From Halobacillus shinanisalinarum (lineage in GTDB: Bacteria > Bacillota > Bacilli > Bacillales > Halobacillaceae), in the NCBI RefSeq assembly GCF_022919835.1, contig NZ_CP095074.1, forward strand, positions 2,232,001 to 2,296,000: a DNA stretch of 64,000 bases, written 5' to 3'. Both the position numbers and the translations under genes were made by a program. Under the pieces are notes generated by a model, which saw nothing but the letters and a program-made list of their open reading frames with translations, was not told where the DNA came from and ran no database searches. Below, piece after piece: positions 38,198-48,618 of this stretch; within the stretch, counting starts at the first letter, position 1, and every line of letters starts with the position of its first letter.

Positions 38198-38902
38198 TTA
38201 CGATTGTCTCCGATCGAGTTCATGAAAGTCATCAACAACACCTGATGAGGAAACTGCCCCATCCTTGAGCATTACAAAATCATTTGCGAGCTCGCGAACC
38301 TTTTCAAGCTGGTGTGTTGTCAAAAGAATGCTTACTCCATCTTCTCTACGTTCTAATAAAACCTTCTCTAGGTAGGCCCCCGCGTACACATCGAGTCCCA
38401 TAAACGGTTCATCGATAAGAAGCAGCGGCACATCAGGTAAAAGCGCACAAATTGTTTGCGCCTTCTGCCGCATCCCTTTTGATAACGACTCCGGGTATTC
38501 ATCCAGCTTACCCGACAGCTCAAAAGCTTCCGTATATTCCCTCACTCTCTTTAAGAAAGTCTCCTCAGGGATGTGGTAGCTTTTTTGATAGAGTTGAAAA
38601 TGCTGGTATACGGTTAGCTCACTTAATAATAGTGGTTCTTCAGGAATATAGCTGAAATGCTGCTTGTACTCGAAAAACCTTTCATCTTGATCGATTTCAT
38701 TAATCGATATTGTGCCAGTTGTTTTTTCCTGAAATCCGATAATCGACTTGATTAAGGTTGATTTGCCCGCCCCGTTATGACCAACCAAAGCGGTGATCTT
38801 GCCTTCAAGTACATGGAAAGAGATGCTCTTTTATATTTGCTGATTTCTTATTTTAACGTTACAGTCACTAACAAATAACACTGATTTACTACACACACCC
38901 AT
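38198..38902 (-). pseudogene. ABC transporter ATPase, EcsA/YthP-like, with in-frame stop
   Basis: ATPase of the EcsA group: Walker A LVGHNGAGKST, signature LSKGMRQKAQ, Walker B PLLLIDEPFMGLD and the H-loop LLTTHQLEK. In the same frame the sequence upstream reads MGVCSKSVLFVSDCNVKIRNQQI, a TAA at 38831-38833, then KSISFHVLEGKITAL into Walker A. So the reading is continuous except for that stop codon. GGGGGAGG precedes the start at 38902 (GTG at 38896 is an alternative). A truncated protein starting inside would lack the N-terminal strands. Confidence 0.8.
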
Positions 38903-39086
38903 TCCTCCCCCAGCCTCGTTTCATTATATACGAGTTGGCAGGAGAACTGGTTTCATTTTCTAGTATCTGGAACTAGATTTTTAGGAACCTGAGGGCAAAA
39001 TCTCTTGCAATTTTGGTAGAATAAACCGGCACCACACCATCATTCATGAGGACAAATTCCCTTCGAACATAATCAAAGCGACAAAT

Positions 39087-39125
39087 AAAACCAGCCGCAC
39101 TCATTAAACAAGGTCGGCTGGTTTT
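39087..39125. terminator. terminator after the sortase gene
   Basis: AAAACCAGCCG / CGGCTGGTTTT, perfect 11-bp stem with a 17-base loop, flanked by T-rich DNA on both strands. A 61-residue minus-strand ORF running through it is not considered a gene. Confidence 0.8.
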
Positions 39126-39129
39126 GTCC

Positions 39130-39761
39130 TCAACTTCCATTAACTGGTTCTTCTCCAATTAATTCTGCTTGGACAATATAGCGATCAGGAGCTGACCCAA
39201 TGTAATCAAACGGATAACAAGTAGTCAGCGTGAGCGTAGGATTTTCTTTTTCAACAATAACGGATCGATCTTCTGCCCCGTCACCCACGTTTCTCTGACC
39301 TGGTACTCATACTTCACCTCATCCACCTTTACATATAAACGGTCGCCTGCAGTTAATTGGTCCAAGTTGCGAAAGGTCGTATCCCGGTGGCCGGCAAGTG
39401 CCGTATGCCGCTTTGCCGAGGGGACACTGGTAAAAACAGTGTCGTACATCCCAACTCCTTTTTGCAAAGCAGCCTTATTGGTGCCCCAATACACCGGATA
39501 CACCGTCCCAAGCTTAGGAATGATAAACTCACCAACTTCCTCCCCTTTGCCATATTTATTCTCAGACTTCGGCTGACTAGCTTTAACATCCTTCACTTTC
39601 AATGTTTGTTGTTCAGCTGTTTGATCCCATTCCTCATCAACGGATTGGGCAAGCGATGTATCATGGGTTACAACCGTCTTCTGCTTCCACCATCCATACC
39701 CATTCGCAACCACCAACCAGAGTCCAAGAATGCTAATTACAATCCCGATCTTTTTCATCAT
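39130..39761 (-). pseudogene. class D sortase, frameshifted before the active-site Cys
   Basis: Sortase transpeptidase: N-terminal membrane anchor (KIGIVISILGLWLVVANGYGWW), GEFIIPKLGTVYPVYWG, catalytic His125 in ALAGHRDT. In the other frame the sequence continues AEDRSVIVEKENPTLTLTTCYPF with Cys182 and PDRYIVQ with Arg194, ending at 39130. One extra G in the run at 39276-39279 restores a 210-residue enzyme. As written the enzyme loses Cys and Arg and would be dead. It lies 21 bases downstream of a gene whose product carries a sortase-type tail, typical of sortase-substrate pairs. Confidence 0.88.
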
Positions 39762-39782
39762 AAGATCACCTTTTTGTAAAAA

Positions 39783-41306
39783 TTAGTGCACTGACCTTCT
39801 TCGGAAAAGAATGATGCCGCCTGCCCCAAGAAGCAATGCACCTATCAGAATTCCAGTTGGATAGTTTGTCGCCGTATCAGCTAATTCTCCACCTTCGTCA
39901 TTGGAAGAGGAAGCCCCTAGAATTTTAAAAATGTTTTCAGCTTGCTCCGTATTATCAATATGTCCGGCAAACATGTCTGATCCAGGTCCATACGCATAGA
40001 CAGGTACGTCTACCCCCGTATGTCCGCCTGTCGTCCAGCCTGTCCCCGACCGTTCGTTGAAAATGCTCTCGATTGCATTATCCACTTCAAGCAAGCGATC
40101 TTCTTCTGATGCTGTTTCCATCGCCTTATTTACAGATTGAATCTCCTCCTGTTTTAATTCGAAATCAATATTTTCATTTAAAATCGCTTCAACCTCTGCA
40201 CCTTCTTCTACAATTTGTGCAGCCATATAATCCGGAGTGTGCTGTGCCGCCTTGATGACATCAGTATTCCATTTGTATGGGCCACCCTCCCCAATGGAAA
40301 GGCCGCCAGTAGAGTGGTCAGCTGTAGCAACGACAAGGGTATGCTCGTCCTTTTTAGCAAACTCAATTGCCTCCATGTAGGCTTTTTCAAAATCCTCCAT
40401 CTCACTCATCGCTGACACAACATCATTATCATGGCCTGCCCAGTCAATTTGACTTCCTTCAACCATTAGGAAAAACCCATCTTTATCTTGATTCAACGTA
40501 TCTAAAGCTTCCGATGTCATTTGTTCCAAAGAAGGCTGTTTTTCAGGGCGGTCAATCGCCTTATCCAGACCTACAGGTGCAAATAACCCTAGAAGCTCTT
40601 CACTATCGTTATTCATTAACCCCTCAGTAGATGTTACATAATTATAGCCATCTTCTTGAAATTCTTCAGTAAGATTCCGATCATCACGAACAAAATAATC
40701 TGTTCCACCGCCAAGCAACACATCCACTTTATGTTCGCCACTTATTAAATCATCATAAAAGTCATCGGCAATCTTATCATAGCTCTGCCGAGAGTTTTCA
40801 TGTGATCCAAAAGCGGCTGGCGTCGCATGGGTAATTTGAGAAGTGGAAACAAGTCCAGTTGCTTTCCCTTTTTTCTTCGCAGCTTCAAGAACCGTCTGTG
40901 TATCCTCTTGCTGTAAATCGACAGCAATCGCTCCGTTATATGTCTTTACCCCAGACGACATAGCAGTGGCCGTAGCGGCAGAGTCAGGTATATTTTCCTT
41001 TTCATCATCAGGACCACCATCATGATAAGGATCAGCCGAATATGTAGATTGCATACCGACTAAATGCGGGTCAAAGGCTGTATCCTCCATTTTCATCGTA
41101 CTAGGATCGTCCTTCATGTAACGATACGCTGTTGTGTAAGCAGGCCCCATTCCATCCCCAATTAGAAAAATGATGTTCTTAATTTCAGGTTTCTTTTCTT
41201 CCTCAGCTTTAACAGTTTGAGTCGCCATCCCCGTCGTTGTCCCAAAGATCATCGATGATAATACAGCCACCGATAGTACTTTTTTCAGTGCACCTTTTTT
41301 CATCAT
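39783..41306 (-). CDS. secreted alkaline phosphatase with a cell-wall sorting tail
   Basis: PhoA-family alkaline phosphatase of 507 residues. Metal and nucleophile motifs: FLIGDGMGPAYTTAYR, the phosphorylated Ser in PDSAATATAMSSG, SQIDWAGHDND, and ATADHSTGG. A signal peptide is at the N-terminus. The C-terminus has an LPxTA-like motif LADTA (residues 475-479), a hydrophobic stretch GILIGALLLGAGGIILF and RRR, the layout of a cell-wall sorting signal. The usual class D motif is LPDTA/S; here Pro is Ala. It would supply phosphate outside the cell. The adjacent sortase is the natural partner. Confidence 0.92.
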   Translation of the reverse strand: MMKKGALKKVLSVAVLSSMIFGTTTGMATQTVKAEEEKKPEIKNIIFLIGDGMGPAYTTAYRYMKDDPSTMKMEDTAFDPHLVGMQSTYSADPYHDGGPDDEKENIPDSAATATAMSSGVKTYNGAIAVDLQQEDTQTVLEAAKKKGKATGLVSTSQITHATPAAFGSHENSRQSYDKIADDFYDDLISGEHKVDVLLGGGTDYFVRDDRNLTEEFQEDGYNYVTSTEGLMNNDSEELLGLFAPVGLDKAIDRPEKQPSLEQMTSEALDTLNQDKDGFFLMVEGSQIDWAGHDNDVVSAMSEMEDFEKAYMEAIEFAKKDEHTLVVATADHSTGGLSIGEGGPYKWNTDVIKAAQHTPDYMAAQIVEEGAEVEAILNENIDFELKQEEIQSVNKAMETASEEDRLLEVDNAIESIFNERSGTGWTTGGHTGVDVPVYAYGPGSDMFAGHIDNTEQAENIFKILGASSSNDEGGELADTATNYPTGILIGALLLGAGGIILFRRRSVH

Positions 41307-41500
41307 TTCTTCCCTCCCAGTAGTCTTATCTTACAACTACTAACGTACCACTACTTTGTAAACCGGGAAATAATATAAAGTGAAAAAAATGTAAATCATT
41401 ATATTGTTGCGGTATAATTGAACGAATATTCTGTTATTTATGAAGGCGATATGGGACAAAAGATGCATTTCTATGTTCATATGGTCGATGATTCAAGAAC

Positions 41501-41531
41501 AAAAAAGTGACCTTGTGTGGACCACTTTTTT
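41501..41531 (-). terminator. terminator of the HemAT gene
   Basis: AAAAAAGTG / CACTTTTTT stem immediately downstream of the HemAT stop codon, with an inner GG/CC continuation. Confidence 0.65.
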
Positions 41532-41537
41532 GAAAGA

Positions 41538-42833
41538 CTATTCTGTGAGCTCTGTTAATTGTTGTGAAGAAGCAGCCACTTGTGAAACCGCATCATTAAT
41601 TTCCTGGATCACTTGGGAAAAACCTTCGAGCTCTTGCTCAATCCCCGAATTGTATTGCTTATTTTGTACCATCGCCCCTACGATCTCTGTAAAAAAGTGA
41701 TTGATTTGATCCATATTGTCTGTTCCCTCGGTAATCAATTGATCGATATCAAGCACATTGTGAGAGACATTATGGATCTGGCCATTGGTCGATTGAATGA
41801 GTGCAGACACTTCGGACACAGATGTCTTTGTTTGCTCAGACAATTTGCGAACTTCATTGGCAACAACCGTGAACCCGGCTCCATGTTCACCTGCACGAGC
41901 CGCTTCAATTGATGCATTAAGGGAAAGCAGGTTCGTTTGCTCAGCAATGGAGGAAACAATGGTAACAATTTTGCTGATTTGTTCAGCCACCCCTTTTAAT
42001 GTTTCCATTTCGGTCGAAATTTGTTTAATGCTCTCTTTAATACGATTCATTTGTTGATGCTGTAATTCGAGCTGTTTCTTTCCTTCCGAAGATTGATGCT
42101 CGACATTTTGGGCAACCTCCGTCCCTTTTCGAGAGTCACCGAGTATTTTCTCAGATTGGCCAGTTAATTGTTCCGTAGAAGCACTTGCCTGCTGGGATAT
42201 GGCTGCCAACTCCTCAGACATTTGTTCAATCCTGCGATAGGCTTGAACTTTATTTTCAGCCTCAAGCTCTCTCAAACGCAAATTTTCATGCTCAAATAAT
42301 TCCAGCACAATTTGCTGTTCAAGATTTAGTATCTTCGTCGTCGCACGAACGGATTTACTATATTGCTCTTGATCAAGTCCCTCCTTATCAAATATCCCCA
42401 TCAAGGAATGCAAGAGATCCTGAAATGCACACATGTACCATTTCGGCTTTAGGCCAATATGAACATGGACCGCAGCAATTCGCTTTCTCTTTTCCACAAA
42501 ATGAGCATCAATGACTCCATTAAACATTTCTTGAATATGTACGTTCAGCGTTTTCTTAAGACGATCAACTGAACTATTGTCTTTGATTATATTCATCAAT
42601 GATTCCTGATGCTCAAGGTTTTTATAGAACTGACTGACTATCTGTTCAATGTTTTCCGAAACGAACGGCTGTAACGACTTAAGCACACTCAGGTCATCAT
42701 TCGTTAAATTGATCATTTTCAACTGTTTCTCAAGATCGGATCCTCTCTCAATTTGAATCACACCTTTAAACCCTTCATCAAATGTAAACGATGGCTGCTT
42801 TGCCTTTGTTTTAGTAGCAAAAAGTTGGAACAT
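41538..42833 (-). CDS. hemAT: HemAT globin-coupled aerotaxis transducer
   Basis: Soluble chemoreceptor that senses oxygen with an N-terminal globin domain (residues about 20-180) and signals through a C-terminal MCP domain to CheA/CheW. The proximal His is in AVHVHIGL (His123 by position, as in B. subtilis), next to KPKWYM. The MCP hairpin is [32 protein letters not shown]. No membrane helices. ATG at 42833 has GGGGGA eight bases upstream. Monocistronic. Confidence 0.93.
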   Translation of the reverse strand: MFQLFATKTKAKQPSFTFDEGFKGVIQIERGSDLEKQLKMINLTNDDLSVLKSLQPFVSENIEQIVSQFYKNLEHQESLMNIIKDNSSVDRLKKTLNVHIQEMFNGVIDAHFVEKRKRIAAVHVHIGLKPKWYMCAFQDLLHSLMGIFDKEGLDQEQYSKSVRATTKILNLEQQIVLELFEHENLRLRELEAENKVQAYRRIEQMSEELAAISQQASASTEQLTGQSEKILGDSRKGTEVAQNVEHQSSEGKKQLELQHQQMNRIKESIKQISTEMETLKGVAEQISKIVTIVSSIAEQTNLLSLNASIEAARAGEHGAGFTVVANEVRKLSEQTKTSVSEVSALIQSTNGQIHNVSHNVLDIDQLITEGTDNMDQINHFFTEIVGAMVQNKQYNSGIEQELEGFSQVIQEINDAVSQVAASSQQLTELTE

Positions 42834-43026
42834 GGACAATCCCCCATACATTCAATTTTTCTATGGCTGCTTTTTATATCGACCAAAATCCCCACATATT
42901 AAACATTGAAAAAGCCTTATTCTGCATTAAAAAAACATTCATGTGACAGTAACGAAACAATGTTTATGACAGTGGTCTTTGATATAATCGAATAAATAGA
43001 CCCTATTAGATAAAAGAGGTATTGAC

Positions 43027-43695
43027 ATGATAACTATTTTAGTCGTTGACGATGATGCACACCTGCGTAAGCTCGTACGTGTTCACTTAGAGCAAAACGG
43101 GTACGTTGTCATCGAAACACCAGATGGATCAACTGCTTCCACCACATTGGAAAAACACCCCGTTGATTTGGCGATCGTTGATTTGATGATGCCGAATAAA
43201 GACGGTTTTCAGTTATCCAAAGAAATACGGGAAGAGTACGATATTCCAATTATTATTTTAACAGCGAAAGACAGCCTCGTTGATAAGGCAAAAGGCAACA
43301 AGGCCGGGACGGATGATTATATGATTAAGCCTTTTGAAGAGGACGAGCTGCTGTTTCGTGTGCAAGCCATTCTTAGAAGATTTGATCGTGTTAATTCACA
43401 AGTCATTCAGCTAAATGAGACAAAGATTAACAAGCGCTCGTATGAGGTGAAGAACGGTTCGAACATAACAATCCTCCCCTTAAAAGAGTTTGAATTGCTT
43501 TATCAGCTCGCCAGTTTTCCAAACCGTACTTTTTCAAGAGAACAGTTAATAGAAAAAATATGGGGTCTGGAATTTACAGGAGATGATCGTACTGTTGATG
43601 TACATATCAAACGGCTACGTGAGCGGTTCAAAACCTCTGATGATTTTGCCATAAAAACGGTGCGCGGAATTGGCTACAGGTTGGAAGATTCCTAA
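43027..43695 (+). CDS. OmpR-family response regulator
   Basis: 222-residue two-component regulator: receiver with acidic pocket VVDDDA, phosphorylatable Asp52 in AIVDLMMP, Lys in ILTAKDS; C-terminal winged helix with VDVHIKRLRERF and VRGIGYRLE. It is intact, whereas the sensor kinase, permease and ATPase genes downstream are all damaged. The sensor kinase starts at the base after its stop codon (TAA ATG). Confidence 0.92.
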   Translation: MITILVVDDDAHLRKLVRVHLEQNGYVVIETPDGSTASTTLEKHPVDLAIVDLMMPNKDGFQLSKEIREEYDIPIIILTAKDSLVDKAKGNKAGTDDYMIKPFEEDELLFRVQAILRRFDRVNSQVIQLNETKINKRSYEVKNGSNITILPLKEFELLYQLASFPNRTFSREQLIEKIWGLEFTGDDRTVDVHIKRLRERFKTSDDFAIKTVRGIGYRLEDS

Positions 43696-45066
43696 ATGCG
43701 CACATTGTACTTGCGAATTGTCGTTGTTACTTTATTGATCATGCTGATTAGCAGCATGATCGCGTTTATTTGAGCAAACATTTACTATCAGCAAATCCTA
43801 AAACCTGCCAACGATGCCAAAAACACCGAAATCGCCAAAGGTATCGTGCAGCTCTATAACGATACTTCTTTAGATGCCGATACTTTTTTCGAGCAAACAG
43901 CCGAGCTAAGTTATCAATTTTATGTGACAGATAGTGAGGGAAACGGCACCTTTTATGGTGCTCCTTTTCGTGACCAAACCCTCTCTTCTAAAGCCATAGA
44001 AAAAGTTCTCGGCGGAACCACGTATCATGGGATGGCGAATTATCCCGGCCAAACCTTTGTTACCGGCTTTTTTTCAAACGAATTAACAAATAGTATTGGA
44101 GTGCCTGTCGAGATCAATGGTGAGAAACATGCCTTATTTATGAGACCGAATATTGAGCAGCAATTTAATGAAATTCACATTTTACTGGCGGTCTTGCTTG
44201 TCTTTACGATTTTGTTGAGCATGGTGCTTGTGTTATTTAGTACGCGTTATATTGTAAAACCAATTAAAGACTTGACTGGTGCTACGGAGAAGATTGCCGG
44301 CGGAGAATATTCGATTGAGCTTAAACAAAATCGCAAGGATGAGATTGGAATACTGGCAAGGTCGTTTACATCGATGAGCCGCCAGCTTGAACAGGTCGAA
44401 AATATGCGTCAAGAGTTCGTCTCCAACGTTTCCCACGAGATACGAACCCCGCTTTCGTCGATAAAAGGATACGCGAAATTGTTGCGCTCCTCGTCTCCTT
44501 CACCTGAGGAAAGAGATAATTATTTACAAGTGATCGAATCAGAGAGTATCCGACTTTCCAAGCTTAGCAGGCAATTGCTGACGCTCGCTGCCCTTGATAA
44601 AGATGAGAATATAACGAAGAGTGAACCGTTTACCGTCGCTCCAATCCTGCAAAACCTCCTCCAGCAAACACGGTGGTTATGGGAATCGAAAGGCATCGCC
44701 ATTAATTTGGTAGCAAGCGAAGTTACTTATAATGGCAATGAGGAATTGCTCTATCAAGCATTCGAAAATCTTCTGACGAACAGTATTAAATATACATCTG
44801 CTGGGGGCGAAATCAGCATGACCCTCCGTGAACATCAGGATGGGCTCAGATTTACCATTCAGGATAATGGAAACGGAATTTCCCTCGAACATCAAGAGAA
44901 AGTGTTCGACCGTTTCTATAAAGTTGACACATCACGCAGCCAGGAGAAGGATAGCAGCGGACTCGGCCTCTCGATTGTTAAAAAAATCATCACACTGCAC
45001 GGTGGCGAGATCATTGTCGAGAGTGAGCTCCATAAAGGGAGCACATTTACTGTGATGCTTCCTTAA
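43696..45066 (+). pseudogene. sensor histidine kinase with in-frame UGA in TM1
   Basis: HK of about 456 codons with two membrane helices, HAMP and kinase domains: FVSNVSHEIRTPLSSIKGYAK (phospho-His), NLLTNSIKY, DNGNGIS, FDRFYKVDTS and GLGLSIVKKI. The reading begins MRTLYLRIVVVTLLIMLISS and meets TGA at 43771-43773 inside the first membrane helix, then continues ANIYYQQILKPAND. As written translation stops after 25 residues. UGA read-through as Trp or Sec is possible but no SECIS-like hairpin follows; a nonsense mutation of Trp is simplest. Confidence 0.85.
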
Positions 45067-45140
45067 TTACTTGTTCATCTTCCGTTCATACTTCGCTTTT
45101 ATGATAGAGGTGAAGTCATGAAAGGGAAGGTGAATTTTTT

Positions 45141-46176
45141 ATGTTTCTAGCATGGAAGGAAATGCGCTATGCGAAACTCAGGTACCTGCTAATTACCGGC
45201 ATTATCACGCTAATCACAAGTCTCGTGCTATCGATCTCAGGACTAGCAAACGGATTAGCCGTCGATAACGCCTCCGCCATAAAAAATATGCCAGCTGAAA
45301 TGTATGTAGTAGAGTCTAGTGAAACACACCAGCTGGAACGCTCACAATTAACGGAAAGCGATATAACATCCATTCCAGATGGAGGCTCTCGGCTAGGCAT
45401 GCAGATTGATCGAGATCATTAAAGACGACGAACCCTTGAATGTGAGTCTGTTCGCCGTCGATCAAACCAGTAAATTTATGCCGGAGACCTCTGATGAATC
45501 TGGATTGAAACCATACGAAGTACTCGCTGACCCAAGTCTCAAGCAGGAAGGGCTCAACATTGGAGACCAGTTCACATACAACGAAATAACATGGACTGTT
45601 AAAGGTTTTACCGAGCAACGGTACAGCTACGGACACACGCCAGCCCTATTCACCAGCTTAGAAACATGGGAATCAATATCTGACACGTATCAAGCCGTAT
45701 TATTATCGGAAAAGGACACAATAGACGCTCCCTCCTCATCCGTTGACGCGGTTCAAAAGGGAGACATCCTATCCAATGTTCCTGGCTATTCAGCCGAACA
45801 AGGGTCGTTGACAATGATGGTGACGTTCTTATTCATCATCGCAGCCATCGTTCTTGCTACCTTTTTCTATGTTATTACATTGCAAAAGCTCCACCAGTAC
45901 GGTGTGCTTAAGGCAATTGGAACGAAAATGCGTATTCTGCTTGGAGCCCTTTTTGCACAGATTTCGATTTTGGCAGCCGGCGGTGTTGCAGCGGGTATTG
46001 CGCTCACCTATGGGCTAACTTTAGTTATTCCAAGCGGTGTACCATTTGAATTGTCGATCACTATGATTTTGTTCAACAGTGGATTAATACTAATTATGGC
46101 GTGGATTGGATCTCTCTTATCATTCCGGAGCATCGTTTCCGTCGATCCATTAGAAGCCATCGGGAGTGTAAAATAA
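45141..46176 (+). pseudogene. MacB/FtsX-type ABC permease, frameshifted
   Basis: The first part FLAWKEMRYAKLRYLLITGI and the second part MMVTFLFIIAAIVLATFFYV, QKLHQYGVLKAIGTKMRILLG are in different frames. The break is near 45402-45408, where LGMQ gives way to IEIIKDDEPLNVSLFAVD; one base too many or two too few. Four helices remain as in FtsX-like permeases. Next to the damaged kinase and ATPase it forms an export or signalling ABC unit no longer functional. Confidence 0.85.
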
Positions 46177-46177
46177 T

Positions 46178-46828
46178 ATGACAGCCATCTTAGAATTGAA
46201 TGAAGTGACGAAAAAATATGAACAGGGCAATGAGACGCTTACTGTACTGGATCAGGTTTCGATGAACGTGAATCCAGGAGAATTCGGAGCGATTCTTGGA
46301 CCTTCAGGATCGGGGAATAGCACACTGCTGTCGATTATCGGAGCGTTAACTGTCCCAACGAGTGGCGAAGTAAAAATGGGAGGACGCACCATACACGGCC
46401 TTCCTAAAAAAGAACAGACTAATCTACGGCTTCAGGAAATCGGATTTATTTTTCAAGGAGCAAACTTAGTCCCATTTTTAACCGTAGAAGAGCAACTGCA
46501 GCTGATCGGTAAACTGATCCATCAGAAAAATAAAATCACGAAGCGAGCGGAAGAATTGCTTGCCCATCTCGGTTTAAGCGATCGCAGCAAACATTATCCC
46601 CAGCAGCTATCAGGCGGTGAACAACAGCGAGTCGCTATCGCCCGTGCTTTAATGAACCAACCCAATCTAATCCTTGCCGATGAACCGACGGCAAGTCTCG
46701 ACCGTGAACGAGGAAAATCCGTCGTCGATTTACTCGCAAACGAAACAAAGCAGCGAAATATCTCAACAATTATGGTGACACACGATGAAGCCATGATCAG
46801 CGGCTGTGATTGGGTATATCGATTGTAA
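46178..46828 (+). CDS. MacB-type ABC ATPase with Walker A Lys replaced by Asn
   Basis: 216-residue ATP-binding protein: Walker A reads GPSGSGNST with Asn47 where Lys is invariant, signature LSGGEQQRV, Walker B LILADEPTASLD, H-loop MVTHDEAM. It begins 1 base after the permease stop. The codon is AAT for a normal AAA or AAG, so it is a point change and not an indel. Loss of this Lys normally abolishes ATP hydrolysis. The open reading frame itself is intact, hence the CDS call, but it is probably non-functional. Confidence 0.88.
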   Translation: MTAILELNEVTKKYEQGNETLTVLDQVSMNVNPGEFGAILGPSGSGNSTLLSIIGALTVPTSGEVKMGGRTIHGLPKKEQTNLRLQEIGFIFQGANLVPFLTVEEQLQLIGKLIHQKNKITKRAEELLAHLGLSDRSKHYPQQLSGGEQQRVAIARALMNQPNLILADEPTASLDRERGKSVVDLLANETKQRNISTIMVTHDEAMISGCDWVYRL

Positions 46829-46860
46829 ATAGAACCCTATTTCACGTTCGGGAACAATCC

Positions 46861-46894
46861 AAAAAGGAGGGCCTCAAATCGGCCCTCCTTTTTT
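46861..46894 (+). terminator. terminator of the two-component/ABC unit
   Basis: AAAAAGGAGGGCC / GGCCCTCCTTTTTT with a 7-base loop, perfect stem, T run. The following 280 bases up to ywaD show no gene. Confidence 0.9.
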
Positions 46895-47172
46895 AAGTCT
46901 TAACAGGATGTCTCTTCTTTAAGACTAAACTTATTTAAAATGAACCATTAGTAGCAAATTCCCTAATCCTTCCACTTATAACTTTACTAAACCAATCCCG
47001 ATGCACCACCTATCCGACAAAAAACTACAGTTCCAAACAACCATATATAGGAAATAAGTATATAGATCCATTCAGTCAAGCCAGTATTTTACACGAAACT
47101 AATATTTGCCAAATATTGAAAAAATGAAATAATAACACTATCAAATCTAAACATACTTAGGAGGAATGAAAG

Positions 47173-48546
47173 ATGTCCAGTAAAATACTTACATTTGTAT
47201 TGGCTGCAGGTTTAGCTTTAAGCTCTGCACCTGCAGCAGCAAATGCAAACAGCCACGCTCCAAACGAGAATGCTGATCATGCTTTTGACAACAAGGTCAT
47301 CAAGAAAATTAATGCAGACCGGATGTACAACAACATTGCCTTACTGTCTGAAAGCCCACGAGAAGCGGGAACCCAAGGAGAATATGATGCCGTACAGTAT
47401 ATCAAAGGTGAGTTTGAGAGTTATGGATATGATACAGAATTACAGCCTTTCACTTTCCAGGAATGGGATGGCGGCACATCTGCTATTGACGTCAATAATC
47501 AAGCTTTCTCAGGAGAGGTTCATACGTTTAATGGATCTGTCAACAGCAACGTTCAAGCTCCACTCGTTTATGTTGGACTAGCTTCATCTGAAGAGGTCGG
47601 AAATGAAGTCGAAGGGAAGATCGCTTTGATTCAAAGAGGTTCCTACACCTACTATGATAAAGTTCAGAACGTGCTGGACAAAGGCGCTGTAGGTGTCATT
47701 ATGTTCAATGGTAAAGGACAACCAGGGAATCATTTTGGCTATACTTATGAGGGACAAGACATCCCAGCAGTTGCCATCACGCATGAAGCAGGCTTAAAAC
47801 TTGTAGATCGTTTGCAAAACGAACAGGTCACTGCGACTGTCTCCGTTGAAGATGCCGGAACGATTGATAAGACTTCCTATAACGTAATCGCAACCAAAGA
47901 GCCCCATAAAAATAAAGATAATGGCCAAATTGCCATGATCGGTGCCCACCATGACTCCGTGGCTGGAGGGCCAGGAGCGAATGATGATGCTTCAGGAGTA
48001 TCTGCTGTATTGGAACTAGCTAGAATCATGGCTAAGACTCCTACCGATACTGAGCTTCGCTTCATGACATTTGGAGCTGAGGAAAAAGGGCTTGTCGGAT
48101 CCTATCACTACGCCAGTACTTTAAGTGAAGATGAAGTCGATCGTACGGTAGGCCATTTCCAAATGGATATGGTCGGAAGTCGTGATGCAGGGGACCTGAT
48201 CATGTTCACTCCGGACGGACAAAAGAATCTCGTCACAGATCTCGGTGCGGCAGCTGGTTCTAGAGTCGCTGAAGTCGTTGAATATGGGCAGCTTGGCCGT
48301 AGTGACCACGTGCCATTTTTCCAGCGCGGCATTCCTGCAGCCCTCTTTATTCACGCACCACTTGAGCCGTGGTATCACTCACCACAGGATACTTTAGACA
48401 AAATTAGTAAAGAAAAACTTAAAGAAACGACCGAAATTGTAGGAGCAGCTGTCTATCGAATTGCAAGACCTGACACACCTGCATTAGAAAATGCAACAGT
48501 TGCACCCGGACCTGTCCATTATGAATTTGACGATCGTCCCCTATAA
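47173..48546 (+). CDS. ywaD: secreted M28 aminopeptidase, YwaD-like
   Basis: 457-residue exported zinc aminopeptidase. Signal peptide ends near PAAANA. A PA domain is inserted in the middle (residues about 120-230). Peptidase M28 zinc ligands: GAHHDSVAGGPGANDDASG (His, Asp), FGAEEKGLVGS (catalytic and metal Glu), FQMDMVGS (Asp) and PWYHSPQDT (His). Processes N-terminal residues of secreted or environmental peptides. AGGAGG precedes the ATG. Monocistronic with its own terminator. Confidence 0.92.
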   Translation: MSSKILTFVLAAGLALSSAPAAANANSHAPNENADHAFDNKVIKKINADRMYNNIALLSESPREAGTQGEYDAVQYIKGEFESYGYDTELQPFTFQEWDGGTSAIDVNNQAFSGEVHTFNGSVNSNVQAPLVYVGLASSEEVGNEVEGKIALIQRGSYTYYDKVQNVLDKGAVGVIMFNGKGQPGNHFGYTYEGQDIPAVAITHEAGLKLVDRLQNEQVTATVSVEDAGTIDKTSYNVIATKEPHKNKDNGQIAMIGAHHDSVAGGPGANDDASGVSAVLELARIMAKTPTDTELRFMTFGAEEKGLVGSYHYASTLSEDEVDRTVGHFQMDMVGSRDAGDLIMFTPDGQKNLVTDLGAAAGSRVAEVVEYGQLGRSDHVPFFQRGIPAALFIHAPLEPWYHSPQDTLDKISKEKLKETTEIVGAAVYRIARPDTPALENATVAPGPVHYEFDDRPL

Positions 48547-48553
48547 ATGACAA

Positions 48554-48586
48554 AACCAACCTTCCTTTTGGGAGGGTTGGATTTTT
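48554..48586 (+). terminator. terminator of ywaD
   Basis: CCAACCTTCC / GGAGGGTTGG with one G-U pair, followed by ATTTTTC. Confidence 0.8.
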
Positions 48587-48618
48587 CAAGTTGTATGGAG
48601 TTATGTATAGAAGAATAA

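Noticed and set aside
38973..39158. Minus-strand ORF of 61 residues
   Set aside because: It runs through a strong terminator hairpin and overlaps the true sortase C-terminus in another frame.
41440..41700. Plus-strand ORF of 86 residues before HemAT
   Set aside because: Antisense to the HemAT C-terminus and its terminator; Trp/Ser/Cys-rich composition typical of antisense translation.
43771..43773. UGA in the sensor kinase as selenocysteine
   Set aside because: It is in a membrane helix with no redox motif nearby and no SECIS-like hairpin follows; nonsense mutation is simpler.
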